A stretch of 64,000 bases of DNA, from assembly GCA_964019695.1 (NCBI GenBank), contig OZ026520.1, positions 31,902,120 through 31,966,119 of the forward strand, given 5' to 3'. Below the pieces are notes generated by a model. That model saw only the letters and a list, made by a program, of their open reading frames with translations. It made no database searches and was not told the DNA's origin. The translations under genes were made by a program, and so were the position numbers. Shown here one piece after another: positions 43,154-56,100 of this stretch. Within the stretch, counting starts at the first letter, position 1; each line of letters opens with the position of its first letter. Origin of the DNA: Loripinus fragilis. Lineage: Eukaryota > Mollusca > Bivalvia > Lucinida > Lucinidae.

Positions 43154-43368
43154 TAGCCGCGACAAGAGATTTCCAACTTGGTATGTGCGACCAGCAATCC
43201 CTCAGATCGTTCTGTCTGATCAGAGCCTTTGCTAGTCGCTTGAATATTATTTGAGTGTTGAGCTACTGACTGAACATCATTTGGAGTTTCTAAGCTTAAA
43301 AGGAGGCTGCACAGGCTCGTCTACACTTGCCAAACGCCACATTGTTGGAAATCACATGTTGCGGCTCA
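43154..43368. mobile_element. MITE, TGAGCCG family, copy 4
   Basis: Left tagccgcgacaagagatttcc, right ggaaatcacatgttgcggctca. Slightly shorter than the other copies. Confidence 0.87.
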
Positions 43369-43874
43369 TTAATATGATCAGGAAACGTCACACTTTAAAA
43401 TTACAGACTAACGCGTAGAGCCAAGAGAAAGAGAAATAGGAACACAAGTATATGTAAAGCCAAAAGCTCTTTCTTCCTCCCCTAAGTAATTGCCAAACAC
43501 ATAAAACTACATCAAAAACAACCGTGACTAAACATGAAGCCTCCACACAGAATTAAAACAGAATTATCGGTTACCATTCATTTAAATTGTTGCACGTTGA
43601 CCTGATAAACGTTGCCTATCTCACGGCATGTGTATTTATCAGGTCATGATGACGTTGCACATTTGAATGACGTCGTCAGACAGGCAAAGTCGATAATTAC
43701 GTCATAATCGATAGTTTGAATGTTCTGATAAATATATAGAATACCAGGTTCGCGTCTTTTGATATTAAGTTAACCAGGCTGGGGTTCCAGAACGCATGTT
43801 GAATCGCTCAGCTGCTGAGCTCCAATTTAGCATTTCATGATATTTAATAATCACAAGGAACGCTGTCAATAAAA

Positions 43875-44100
43875 TATTTACTCTTTGGATACTAGAGAAT
43901 TTTTCTGTCTGATTTGATACAATAAACTTTTGCAAGTCCATGGTACATAATTAGGGTGTCAGGTTATATTCTACAAATATTGTATTGTTTTTGTCTGAAG
44001 ATCTTTTTCACCTTAAAAAACAGTGTAGATCCTGATGAAATGCAGTATTATGCTGCATTTCATCTGTGTCTTCACTGTTTTTAAAGTACTCGTTTAAGGT
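43875..44100. mobile_element. TTAACCCTTTGTATACTGG family copy
   Basis: Left ttactctttggatactaga, right actcgtttaaggttaa. Interior aaacagtgtagatcctgatg and tgtgtcttcactgttt are inverted; atgaaatgcagtattatgctg is palindromic. Confidence 0.65.
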
Positions 44101-44129
44101 TAATGATATCCAGGTGTTAACCAAACTAC

Positions 44130-46695
44130 ATTACACTAAAGCTCGTGTATTTGCCCTGTGAATTCGCGTTTGGTGTGCGTTTCCAATGCGTTGTACGTGC
44201 GTAGAGTTTCAACTGCGTATGAAACGCAAAAAACGCATTTCGAAACTCATGAATTCATTAAACGACCTTTAACGCGTTTCACCGATAAAATATGCGTTTT
44301 TTTTTTCCTTTAGCCAATCAAATCGTTTGGTTAAAACGCAGTGATGCGTAAACCAATCAAAATTGAGTTAACGTAGCTTGATGTTTATATTATTATGGTT
44401 CAACTTCATTTTGTTTTTGTTTTTCTGATAAAAAGTGTCCTGTTTAGCTCAATCCCGTTTTCTTTGAGCTTTATAAACTCATTTGAACTAAATATCTAAC
44501 CCTTACTCATTTACTCCTTACATTAATACACATTTTCACCTGATTATCGCGACTTTTCAGTAGAGATTGCACAGATGAAGTTACTCAGGGCCAAAAATTG
44601 AAATATTACATGAAATCAAATCATAATCAGCTTCTATTTGTGCCCAAATGTACAAAAAAATATTTCTTAAAACAAACATAAAGTATATGAATTGAAAACA
44701 TATCACACTGCATTCAATTTTCTTCATGGGGATTTGCATCAAACTGTTTCAAACGTGACAATTGAGTCAATTAGGAGATACAAAAACTAGTGGATAAAAC
44801 ATTTCTTTTCTCAGAAAGACCCTGTTAAAAATATCATCAGGCAAAACTCACCTGTTGACATTCTAACTAAAAACATCTCGCTGGAAAGAAAAAGGAAGGC
44901 ACTGCTAAACAAAGGCAATTTCAAGTGTCCAGGCTTCACCTCATCAGTCCTCAAATACATGATCATACATGCAAAACAGTATCTAGTACTGCCCTCTAAT
45001 CAACTTTTACATGTTTATCAATGTGAATATTTGAACCAATTACCGTATCTGACAAAAAGGGACCAAAACATAGTTTTGATTTATTATAAACGGCAAAAAT
45101 TAAGACAGCTTTTGCTCTAAGACAAATTCCTAAATAGGTTCAGAAATTTTATAAACTGGCTGCATTCCCAAGTAGCAGTCTCCGTTAGGTAGGTTTTGAA
45201 ACCGTATAGACAGGCCCCACCCTGGACCTACATTCCCCTGTAGGTAGGATTGGAAACTGTATAAACAGGCTGCATCCGGGGCCAGGAGTCACCTTTAGGT
45301 AAGTTAGGAAATTAGCTGCAGCCTTGGCAAACAATCACCTGGATGTAGGTTCTGAGACGGTATAAACAGGTTGTGCCCCTGCAAACAGTCCCTTGGAGGT
45401 AGGCTGGGAAACCATATAAACATGTTACACCCCCGGTCAACAGTCCTCTGGAGGTAGGTTCTGATATTTGAACCAATTAGAATAACCTATATCTGACACA
45501 AAGGGACAAAACCATGGTTTTGGTGCATTATAAATCAGCTTTTGCTATAAACACATTCCTAAATGGATGCAGAAACGATACAAACTGGATGCACTCCTGA
45601 CAGACAGTCCCCATAAGGTAGGTCCTGAAACCTTATAAACATGTTGCACTCCAGGCCAACTGTCCCTTAGAGGTAGGCTGCTTAACCGTATAAACATGTT
45701 GCAACCCTGACCAACAGTCCTCTGGATGTAGGTTCTGAAACCAAATAAACATGCTGACCCCCTGGCCAACAGACCCTTGAGGCAGGTTAGGACACCGTAA
45801 AAGTGAGCTGCACCTCAGAGACACAGGCCTTAGGCAGCACCCTCAGCCAACAGTCCCCTGTAGGTAGGATTGGAAACTATAAAATCAGGACTGTCCGCTT
45901 GGAATGGAGCCTGTTTATACGGTTTCTGAACATACCTCCAGGGATCTGACTACCTGGGTGCAGCCTTTTTAAACAGTTCCGAACCTACCTCCAGGGGACT
46001 GTCAGCAGGGAATGCATCCTGTTTTTATGGTTTCTAACCCACCTCCATGGATACAGCCTGTTTATATAGTTTCCAAAGCTTGCTTTACACTATGTCCCAG
46101 TCATTTTCTTTTCTGTCTTGTTGGTGTGGTTTTGTATGTTGCAGCAGGTTCAGGTTCTAAAACTAGATCCCTAGGCCTGATAACACAGGGTCAGGGGCCT
46201 ATTTGCTATGATGGGACTGAACACGTTGAACTGGTCAACATATTGGAGTTGGAACCGATAATTAAACAGATATCATGGGACTTGTAGACACCTGACATGA
46301 AATATCACGCAACAATGGCTGAATATAAGGGAGTGTCATTAAGACACAAAGAAGGAAAAGAAACGATAAAGAATTTTGTTTGGATTAATGCTTGCGTTGT
46401 ATTCTTTGTAATGTTTATAAGATAATCATTGATTTGCACGTAACGGATAAGGCAACGCATTTAAACCTTTTTGATTGGCTGTTCAACAATGTGTTTCAAC
46501 GCGAATTGTACGTTAAACTGCGTTGATATACATGGGCTATCGATAGGTTTACATGTAACTGCGTTTCATTGCATGTCAACGTGTATCGATAGTGAGATTT
46601 GATTGGACATTCGAAAATCGCGTTGGAAAACTAATGCATATTACGTGCCTTTTCAATGCGTTTTCAACGCGAATTACGCGTGCGGTAGCATAAAA
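44130..46695. mobile_element. 2.5-kb element with AACGCG-rich inverted ends
   Basis: Left end has gctcgtgtatttgccctgtg, aattcgcgttt and tttccaatgcgttg. Right end has caatgcgttttcaacgcgaat and acgcgtgcggtag. A short relative (57645-57925) has both ends close together. The interior holds the fold-back array 45150-46075. Boundaries approximate. Confidence 0.5.
45150..46075. repeat. Fold-back minisatellite, about 60-bp units
   Basis: Diverged units with ggtaggttntgaaaccgtataaacaggc and ccaacagtcccctgg run forward from 45180 to about 45880. They then run inverted (tgtttatacggtttctgaac, cctccaggggactg) to 46075. A 100-bp segment starting with tttgaaccaatta (about 45022) is repeated at 45468, hinting at a larger duplication. 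Confidence 0.8.
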
Positions 46696-46699
46696 TACA

Positions 46700-48855
46700 C
46701 TGCTAAAATATTTAAAGGCATATATAGTCCGTCCAGTTAAGAGAGACTGGGCGGTTCTTAGCAAAGACACACCCTTGGACATTTCCATATAAAAATCGGT
46801 AAGACAGAGTGTATTTATTCACCTGTGAAAATACCTGTATACCTGTAGTATACGTTTTAAGCCCTTTTGTGAGAAAAAGGCATCTCGAATTAATTTGGAT
46901 AACAAGGAAACTGACTAGTCTAGATATATGCGCTCTGACAATATTTCGAAATTTTAACTATTCAAATTATATACTGAATAAGAAAATAAAATAAATGGTC
47001 CGCATTGAAAAATAAATACTATAAATTTGCCAGCACACAAAATGATGGTTCTTATTACATTGGCGTGTGGCGAAGGCTCTGACGAGCCTGCATGTACGCA
47101 TGACCTCGCCAGGGCTTTCGCTTCTCGCATAAACAATGTATGCAAGTTAAAGAAGACTCCAAACAACTTTGCTCTGGGCACGCCAGAATGAGCGATTTTT
47201 AGAGGCTTTTTCGGATATGCGGTAAGACCAAATCTCGTGTTTGTATGCCCTTTTCTCATGATCCAGATACTTAACCCTTGTCCCGCTGAGTTCTAATTGG
47301 TGATATATTATTGTATCAGGCTTAAAAATCAAACCAGGTTTGCCATACAGACAAAATTTGAAGAGTGTGCAAAACTACCTTCCCCGAAAACTTTCAAAAT
47401 ATATCCATCCAAGAAAATGAAATGCAGCAGGTCCCCAGCAGCATACTAAAGATAACCGTTTACTAGTCTATACCAGGCATGCTAACGTATAAAGTTGGTC
47501 ACCCTTGTCGTCTGCGCTTCAGTTGGTTGCACGAGTAAAGCGTACAAAGACTATTACACCCGATTTACTGTAGACTAGTCTTATTTGACAGTGTATGACA
47601 GCGCTCTGTCTGACACGCCCAGTCTCTGTTAGCTGGTCGCACCACTGTCCAATAGAGATCATTAAAGGATTAACTGATAAGGGACAGTTTCAATATCTCA
47701 CAAAATTAATGAGGCTTCAAGTGGGGAATTACCTGTATACAACACAATTTCTTTCACTAAGATAAAGATCAATATTTTAAAATAAATTACCTAATCCCTT
47801 CATGGGACCACTTTATTGCCCCTGTAAGGAAGTCATAATCACTTCATTATGACTGTCCTTTTGATCTGCCCAGTATGACTCCTGGAGAGAGTCATAATGA
47901 GTGGTACCAGTATTATTGCTCAAATTTCTATGTCTTTAAAGGAACACCTGATAATTTTCCATAGGCGATAATGTTAACCCCGTCTAATACACAAGCCATG
48001 CATTTCACTGGACAATGAGACAGAATCCCATATTCCTTTGCTATGTTTGATAAGAATGCCAAAGTATTGGGTCGAAAATAGTTTTAATCGCTGCATAAAG
48101 TGCATATGGCTAAAAACAAATTTAGATTTTCTTGAAAACGTCGATTTTTTTCTGTACATCTGTAGAATCTTAGGAATTTGTTTATAACGTAACTTAGTTA
48201 TTTCTGCTAAATCAAAAGGGTATAAAATATACAGAAACGATGTTTTTAGTGTTTGATTTTAATAATCGTCTAAAAATTTAGGTTTTGAAAAAAGGGTATT
48301 TGTAGCAAAATTGCACTTTCACATAAAGCGTTCCGCGGAGATTACTTCATTTTTATCAACAAGCATCATCCTTGATGGGTCACCAAACTAAACGTATGAC
48401 AAACATATTCTAATCTATTATGACTAGTTAACTTTTGCTTAGGTTCGAACTATGCGTGCATTTGCGCAGTGATAAACGGCAAAACATGTTGTGTTTCTTT
48501 AAATATTTTGAGCAGTGTATGTTAATAATATAAGTTCCCTATTCCAATAAATTTCATTAAACAATAAATATAAAGGAGACGTTTTTAAGTAAATTGCTGG
48601 TTAATATATCTGTTAAAATAACGATTAAAATTTTGTTATAAAAATTCATCTGGTTTTTCATAGTCCACAATATACCAGCAATTATATTGATATATCGGTT
48701 GAAGCGCATGTCCTGGCAACTACCCCATGTTATAAAAGGTGGATGGGGTTAATCAACCCCAGGTAGAAACAACAATAAAAATCAAGATCTGCATAGTTTT
48801 CTTGTTGCAGAGATCCCAACAAGATACACAAATCAGTTCAAATGCATTTTCTAAC
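46700..48855. other. Stretch upstream of gene 2 without called exons
   Basis: A partial MITE-like segment near 47050-47130 (cgaaggctctgacgagcctg, cgccagggctttcgcttctcg) resembles 53665-53740. No convincing 5' exon or promoter of gene 2 was found. Confidence 0.4.
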
Positions 48856-49099
48856 TTAGGCCTAAATGAAAATATATGTGTGGTTCCTGTTGCATACCAA
48901 CAAAATTTAGGGTAGGTGGGTAGGGAAATTATTAAATTTTGTTATAACAATTAACAAAGAAAATAGTGACAAAATCTGAAAAAGTGCCCATTTTAGGTAT
49001 TTTTTCTCCAAAGCCCATTTTAATGTTTAGGGTCGGGCTAAAAAAAATAGGGTAGGTAGGCCAACAGGAACCACACATACATTTCATTTAAGCCTTATT
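48856..49099. mobile_element. MITE with 37-bp inverted ends
   Basis: Left ttaggcctaaatgaaaatat then atgtgtggttcctgttg; right caacaggaaccacacatac then atttcatttaagcct. The inner parts agggtaggtgggtaggg and agggtaggtaggcc also relate. Confidence 0.85.
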
Positions 49100-49449
49100 G
49101 AAACGATTCATGATGTCATTTGTGTACAAACAAAGCCATGGATTTAGCAAACCTTTGCTATTTGTTTTACAGTTCATTTCTAATAATACAAAATTAATAA
49201 TTATGATTTTGGATGAAAGTTACCATAACACTTCCATTTTCCGTATAAACAATAAAAAAATAATATTACTATCGTGTAAAGTGACATTCAAAAGCCTGTG
49301 TTCAACTTCAAATTGTAGCACCTTTTTCTAATAAAATGGTATATTCCTACTGTACAATTTGCATATTCGGTTCCAAATAAGTCTTTCATACGCAATACTA
49401 GTTGTAAATATGTTACAATGACCCCTTATTATTCAGCACTAAGTACCTT

Positions 49450-49655
49450 TCGGTTTCTTAGCGATACTGGTCCGGATCCTCTTAAAAATCACAAAGCCAC
49501 CAAACCAGTATTCAATGTTGGGCCATCATCGGCCCGCAACCGAAATGGCGTTTCACTGGCGGGCCGATGATGACCCGCTCATAGCGTTATTAGGAGCCTC
49601 TCTCCCCAAACCTTTCTCTTAGATTGAAACACTCTGACAAAACCCACTGGATGCT
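49450..49655. mobile_element. MITE of the GGATCCGCGCATG family
   Basis: Contains gatactggtccggatcc, ccatcatcggcccgc, the pair gaaatggcgtttcactggcgg, and ctctgacaaaacccactgg. Lies just before the 25-nt microexon. Confidence 0.6.
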
Positions 49656-49775
49656 TTATAATATTAAGGAATTTATTAAAAAAAATTCATTCATCAAGTG
49701 GGTTTGTGTTTGCAAAGTTATTGGGCAAATACGAAATCGCTTGATTAATATTCTCTATTACTTTTATTTTTTCAG

Positions 49776-49800
49776 TCGGCAAAGACGGAAAAGCAAAAAA
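49776..49800 (+). CDS. Gene 2 microexon, 25 nt
   Basis: Acceptor attttttcag, strong donor GTAAGT. Encodes GKDGKAK between split codons (2 bases in, 2 out). The phase matches exon 56453. Called because both splice sites are strong and the peptide continues the Lys/Gly style; its shortness keeps confidence moderate. Confidence 0.6.
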
Positions 49801-50096
49801 GTAAGTACATAATGTTTACTAATTGGTTGTATGAGCGTTTCTATCGGGTTTTCGATAAATCACATTAAAACCATTTCGATAAAAATGCGATTAAAATGTA
49901 TGAAGCATGATTAACCCCTTACTATACTAGGTACTTTGGTAAACTGTGTAGACCCAGATGAAATGACACAGAAAGGGTGGTATCAGCAGTAAACATATAC
50001 AGTTTCCATGCCGTGCACTGGATCATATGCGAAAACATCCTCGCGAACATTTTTATTTGATAAAATCCAACAGAAAAGTACATTTTTTGCTATTTG

Positions 50097-50153
<57 letters not shown>

Positions 50154-53100
50154 CGATACCTGCACATGCATGGCAAACGCAAAACAAAAGGTTGCAATTT
50201 AATCTGTTCAGTACCAATAAATTGTTTTTATGGAACCTATTACGTTACTGAAATAAGGTCAAAAATACTAGTGATACTACGGAATCTATAACCTGTAGTT
50301 TTTTTTGGGATATCAGTCATAGTTCAGGTCAGCCTCAAGAATGATGTAACAGTAAAAAATCTTGCACACCAGATAAAAAATGTCATTCTTTCAACCTGGG
50401 ATACAAATTCCAGGTGCTCTTGTCAACTTGCATCTTTGTTATGTTAACCCCGTTACAATATCTTTCCTTGCTTTCGACAAAAATAAGGTATGATATTTCA
50501 TGAGAATCGTCTGCCAGCAGACGATTCTCATGAAATAGCATGCCGTATTTGTTGTTTTTAAAAAGCGGCGTAATTTGAAATTGTCGTCTCCTACAATTAT
50601 AGGTGGCGCTTTATGGGTTAAAGTGACACCATCATGTTATGACGCATCTCAGCGTATCCAAGAGCTTCTGGTGCCGCTTTCCTTAAATTAAAATGCGGAG
50701 TTCATTGATAAGCAAGAAAAAGAATCCATTTTTTGTGTAAGGATGGAATAGAGAAAATCCATCAATGAGATCACCGTTTGTCATCACTCGACAAGCCTCG
50801 TGATGCAAAACGGTGATTCTCGGGAAGGATTTTTCTATCCCACGAGGTTTGCCGAGTGATGCCAAACGGTGATCCTGGGGACGGATTTTTCTATCCAACG
50901 AGGCTTGTCGAATAATGCCAAACGGTGATCCCCGGGACGGATTTTTCTATCCCACGAGGCTTGTCGAATAATGCCAAACGGTGATCCTCGGGACGGATTT
51001 ATCTATCCCACGAGGCTTGTCGAATAATGACAACGGTGATCCTCGGGACGGATTTTTAATCCCACTCTCACACTCATGATAGATTCTTAGTTTAAACATA
51101 TTTTATTCGAGATAACACACAAATAATAACAGTATACATACATCTGTAAACAATATAAAGGATTAGAACGAAAGCAAAGCTTATATAGTCCTACTTTCTG
51201 CCACAATGTATTTGTTATGCTTTAGCGGAAGTTGAGTATTAGTTTAGCACGATAGATTCTTATAAGAGAAATGTTCTGTCCACATCTTCCTATAATAAAT
51301 GAATACACATCGGAAAACATTCTTCTTTGGCAAAATCTTGAAAAAAATGAGCCCAAAACAAAATATACCGCATCTTGTGCTGAGAAAAAGCGCATATACA
51401 GGCATATAGTGTAGGCCGCTGTGTAATTCCGTGTGCATTTTTTGGTAAAAGTGTCAAACATACATTTTCTTGTAGAAGAATGTATCCTGTTTAAGAAAAA
51501 AGATGTTTACAATTTTTCTTTTGCGTTTTAACGTCACAGTGACGTCACAAAGTGACGTACCCATTTTTAGCTTATTTCAGGCTTGAAAGTGTAGTGTTAT
51601 GAATTCCAGCAGGCATAAACATGAACTGTTTGATCAGTTGTGGTAATTGTACTGGCGACATGTTGATTTCGGAGCATAAACACTGACTCTGGATTTTAAA
51701 GAGGTTACATTTACTTCAAAATGATGTCTGTACATGGAAAAGTGGCGTCAGTACAAAAAAAATCTGTGATAGTGAACCCTCAAATAGCTAGACCCTCCTC
51801 TCCACATAGCAGGGAAAATGTTGTTCACTATAATTTTCTGAACCTACAATATTTAAGATGCAAAATGACGAACGTTAGCTCTCCGACCTATATTTAGATA
51901 GGCATGTTAACTACGTTACCCTATTATAGTTTCAAATCCTATTTTGCAAATACCAAGTTATACCTAATTATTATTAATCGACATGCTGTTTGCCTTAAAA
52001 CATTTTAAAATGAAGGGAACAGCCGGTATGCATTTAAACAATACACCACTATGATGTTACAGTTATATATGTTACTTTAAATGTATAACTATTTAATGCA
52101 TTACTGTCACTAGCCATTGAACTACCAAAATACCTCCTATGGGAGTTTTGTACACTATATTTTATTTAAAACCACATTCCACACGCCACACAATAATGCA
52201 TGTTAACTCTTTAGCGGTTGGGGCGATACCACGAATTAGCAAAATTTTCTACGTTACTGTAAAATAATTTGAAAGCTTATCTTATTACTCCTTATTCTTA
52301 CATGCCAGTATAACCTTTCATTGTAAGCAAAAGGCTAGCAATATGATGTTATCAAAGAAAAGGATCTGTTATTACTGTGATATACATACTTTCTTTTAAA
52401 TACATTTTTAAATTACAAAGGAACACTTTTTAAGTTTACACCCCTAGTGGGCTATTAATTGCCACTTAACTGACATTTAAGTGCCATTAAAAGAAAATAC
52501 CAACAACCAATGGATGAATAAAAGAATAAAATTTGACTTTTATTTACAAACAACGATTTTTTCAAGTATTTGCGTTGTATCAAATATATAAACAGCATTT
52601 TATTTTCTTTAAATTCTTATTGAATAATAGCTTTTATCTCACTGACCCTGGTATATTTGCCTCTTTTATACGTGAATGATGTATAAAAGACACATATTAA
52701 GTCATCAAACATATCAGAAGAAATGCTAGATGTCTTCAGGTAAATTATTGTTGTTGTTTCACTACATTACCAGTAATATGTTAACTTATTTTGTAGTTTA
52801 TAAACACTATTATATGTTTAATGCTGAATGAAATATATTGTAATATGTTTATCATATTATAGATTACACAATAATATTAAGCATGGACTAGATTTAGCTT
52901 AGTAAAATTTATCTCATATTGTTTAAGCCAGCTATTAATTACAACTACTATGCTGATACCATTCAGGAATAAAAAGCTTTTCAGAATCTGTAATTGTAGG
53001 TCAATTCAACCATATATTGAGGATTTAAAACAGTCCTTTATCCTTGTCGTTTGAAAAAAAACTGAAGTGATTTAAAACTTAACGATTTTTGCTCAAAGGT

Positions 53101-56100
53101 AATACACACGCCAAACCTATCCCTATGGTTATAACTGCTTTATATCAAAATGATGTCCAGTTTGGCGACAAAAAATACCATTTAAGATGGTAAAATGCAT
53201 AACAAGATAATTTTAAGGACATACTGCACTGTCTTATCACCTGTTCTGACTGGTTCTAAACTATTGTGAAGGATTCAAACAGAACAATATTTGTTCTAAT
53301 GGTTCATTTTAGTCATACATTTGAAATATATATTTTTAACACTTAGAAAAGTCCACATGCATTGTTAGTATTACATGTATACTGTAGCCATTGCTAAAAT
53401 AGCTGACTCACAACAAATTATTGCTTTTTATAAATTATTGTTTTGCATTATTCTATCAATTAGACCCATTAGTCTTACAGTGGAATTTTGTTGCAGATAA
53501 TATCAAATTGATATTTAGCAAGTCAAATGTGAACATCATCGTTGATGCAAAATTGCAGCCTAATAATTCTTTGCATAGTTTAAATCAAACAAAATAGATT
53601 TACTAGTAACGAAAGAATAGATCAAAGGAATAAGCCCATTTGATTTTGGTACTTGTCGCAGTGTTGAGCAATGAAGGCTCAGGTGACCCTGTGCATATGT
53701 GTAGGTAGACTTGCCAGAGCCTTCGCTGCTCGTATACACAAAGAAGTATGATGGTTGATGACCAACATTTAGAACGCTAGCCCCTCATGAGTGATTAAAC
53801 AAGGCATTTGCTAGTCCAAAATTTATTTAAGAGGCTAAAATATTTTTTCATCTATATAGTTGCGCTACTGTCAAAGAACATAACCGAAAATATTGCATTC
53901 AACATTTCGTAAACTATACCATACACACATATTACACAGTGGACAATGAGGCACTGCTAAATCAACCTCTAAGATTTATAATGGTATCCTATACATTTAA
54001 ATGAAATGATTTCTTTAGAGATAACTGAATAAAAGTAAACATGGCAAATTAGATATGCATACGTTCATGCACATTTTTTAAGTTTGCTTGTGCGACTATC
54101 ATTGGTGACAATGTTGATACTGTGAAGAGTGCCATCTTAATGCTGAACAGTAAGCATTGTGCATGCTCCTATTGAATCTATGTCCTGGCATGTTAACAAC
54201 TCATTCTAATCTTAAGTACACATATACATGTAAAACATTGTTATTAATGATTACATTAATCATGCGAGGTTCCTGTACTATTTTGTCAACGTTCTGTTTA
54301 GTATAAACTAACATCAGGTATATAAACAAGTATTGAAAAACTCAATCAGATCTAATCTCTTCACTGCATTTTATTAATATTTCACATTTCTGTCCAGCAT
54401 TCTAAAAAACATTGTAAAATCTAATTTACAATAACTTGAATGTCACCTGTTAAAATTTGGCCGGTTGTCTGCGGTTTGTGATTGTGGTATTTCCTGATCA
54501 TACTCACTATTTTTTTAGCTGAAAAGCCTTTATTCAAATTGGTATCGTAGTAACAGCTGATCTATTTCCTTGTATATGACAATATCTCATGTGGCCTTAA
54601 AGTAAAACTCACCACTATAACCAACTTTCTCTATTTCCAGGGAAATGTTTCTCATTAATAAAGCAGTTCTTTAGATATTATTGGTTTAGCAAGTGATCCA
54701 AGGTACTTACTTAATGTGATGGACAGTTATGTTGATTGCACAGCGAAAGCTATGCTGTATATAAGCTAAATAAATGTCAAAGCTTATGTATTGCGTTACC
54801 ATATGCATACACAGCTAAAAGTCAGGATACAAATTGATTTCGAGACAGTCACTTTAAACAATAACTGATTACAGACACTTTAAATAACTGAATAGAAGTA
54901 GCTCAATTAAACTTAGAATTCTTCAGAAACATTTTACATAATCTAAACTTAACATAATATATATGCTTTTCGGGCTCAATTATTTGTCGGCTATGTTAAC
55001 ATTTTGGATAAATATATGGCAATATAATATACTTTGTACAGTACTATTATGTTATTTTAACAAATTGGCAGAAAATTAAAATGTATCCTTCTTAGTGCTG
55101 TTACTTGAGTGTTATTATTTCCTTTGTTTATGAAATTTAAAATCTATAATTTTGGGCAAAATATTTCTTTGTAGATGTAAAAAAAGTTCAAATATATACT
55201 ATTTTTTTGCAAATGTAAATGTGCATGGATAATTAGTAGGAACTTAAATACAAACTGATAAATCCTTTTTTCAGACAGACTCGTATCATGATATCTATTC
55301 AACAAGCACAGTCAGTTTTGAGATGAAATAGGGTATCCTATGACGTACAATATACGGAATAAAGCAGGGTTTATGCAGCCTTGAAAGGTGTAATATACGG
55401 TACATGATGCCATACAAACAAATACAAACTAATATTTTACACCAGATACGAAGTTAAGCATGGCTATTCACATTTGCCTATCAACAGAATGCTCATATTT
55501 GGTGCTTAAAGGTTTTCCAATTGAATTTCATGCTGAATTAAAGAATGAACTTTTTGTTTAGTGTCATCATATTTAACAGTTTACAACTCTTAAAGTATTT
55601 GTGATACAAACAAACAATTTGTAGCTTTATAATGGTCCATTAAATGTCTTTTGGAAGGTGTATTCAAAATCTGAAAGTTAGCTGGGGAGCTTAACAAAGA
55701 AAATTATTTAACAGAATTTCAGTGATTTTAAAGGGAGTCGTTTAAAATGTAACATAAATAACATTTCAATGGGCCCATATAACTTTTATAAACTTAAATA
55801 TATGTAAGGAATGAAATGTTCTTGTATGATACATGGATGTTTGTCCAATTTAAATAATAATAAGTATTACCTTAATAACCGTGATTACATTTAGTTTGTT
55901 TCAAAAATGTAGGGTAACGTAGTTAACACGCTGTAGCAGCTAAACGCCCCAGCCATCAGAGAGCTAACTTATTTCAAAAAGCTTAGTCAAGAACATACAG
56001 TTATGCTAAGATCTGATTTCAGTCGCAAGGCACACACGCATTTCCAGAATTACTTTTTTGTACGCAACATGTTTTTCCAGCACATTGACGTCAAAACGAC

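Noticed and set aside
46012..46287. Possible upstream exon of gene 2 (frame with GLITQGQGPICYDGTEHVE)
   Set aside because: Starts in minisatellite, has no clear donor before its stop, and does not resemble the family.
50027..50291. Frames with His-Thr runs around 50100
   Set aside because: Translation of a (CA)n microsatellite.
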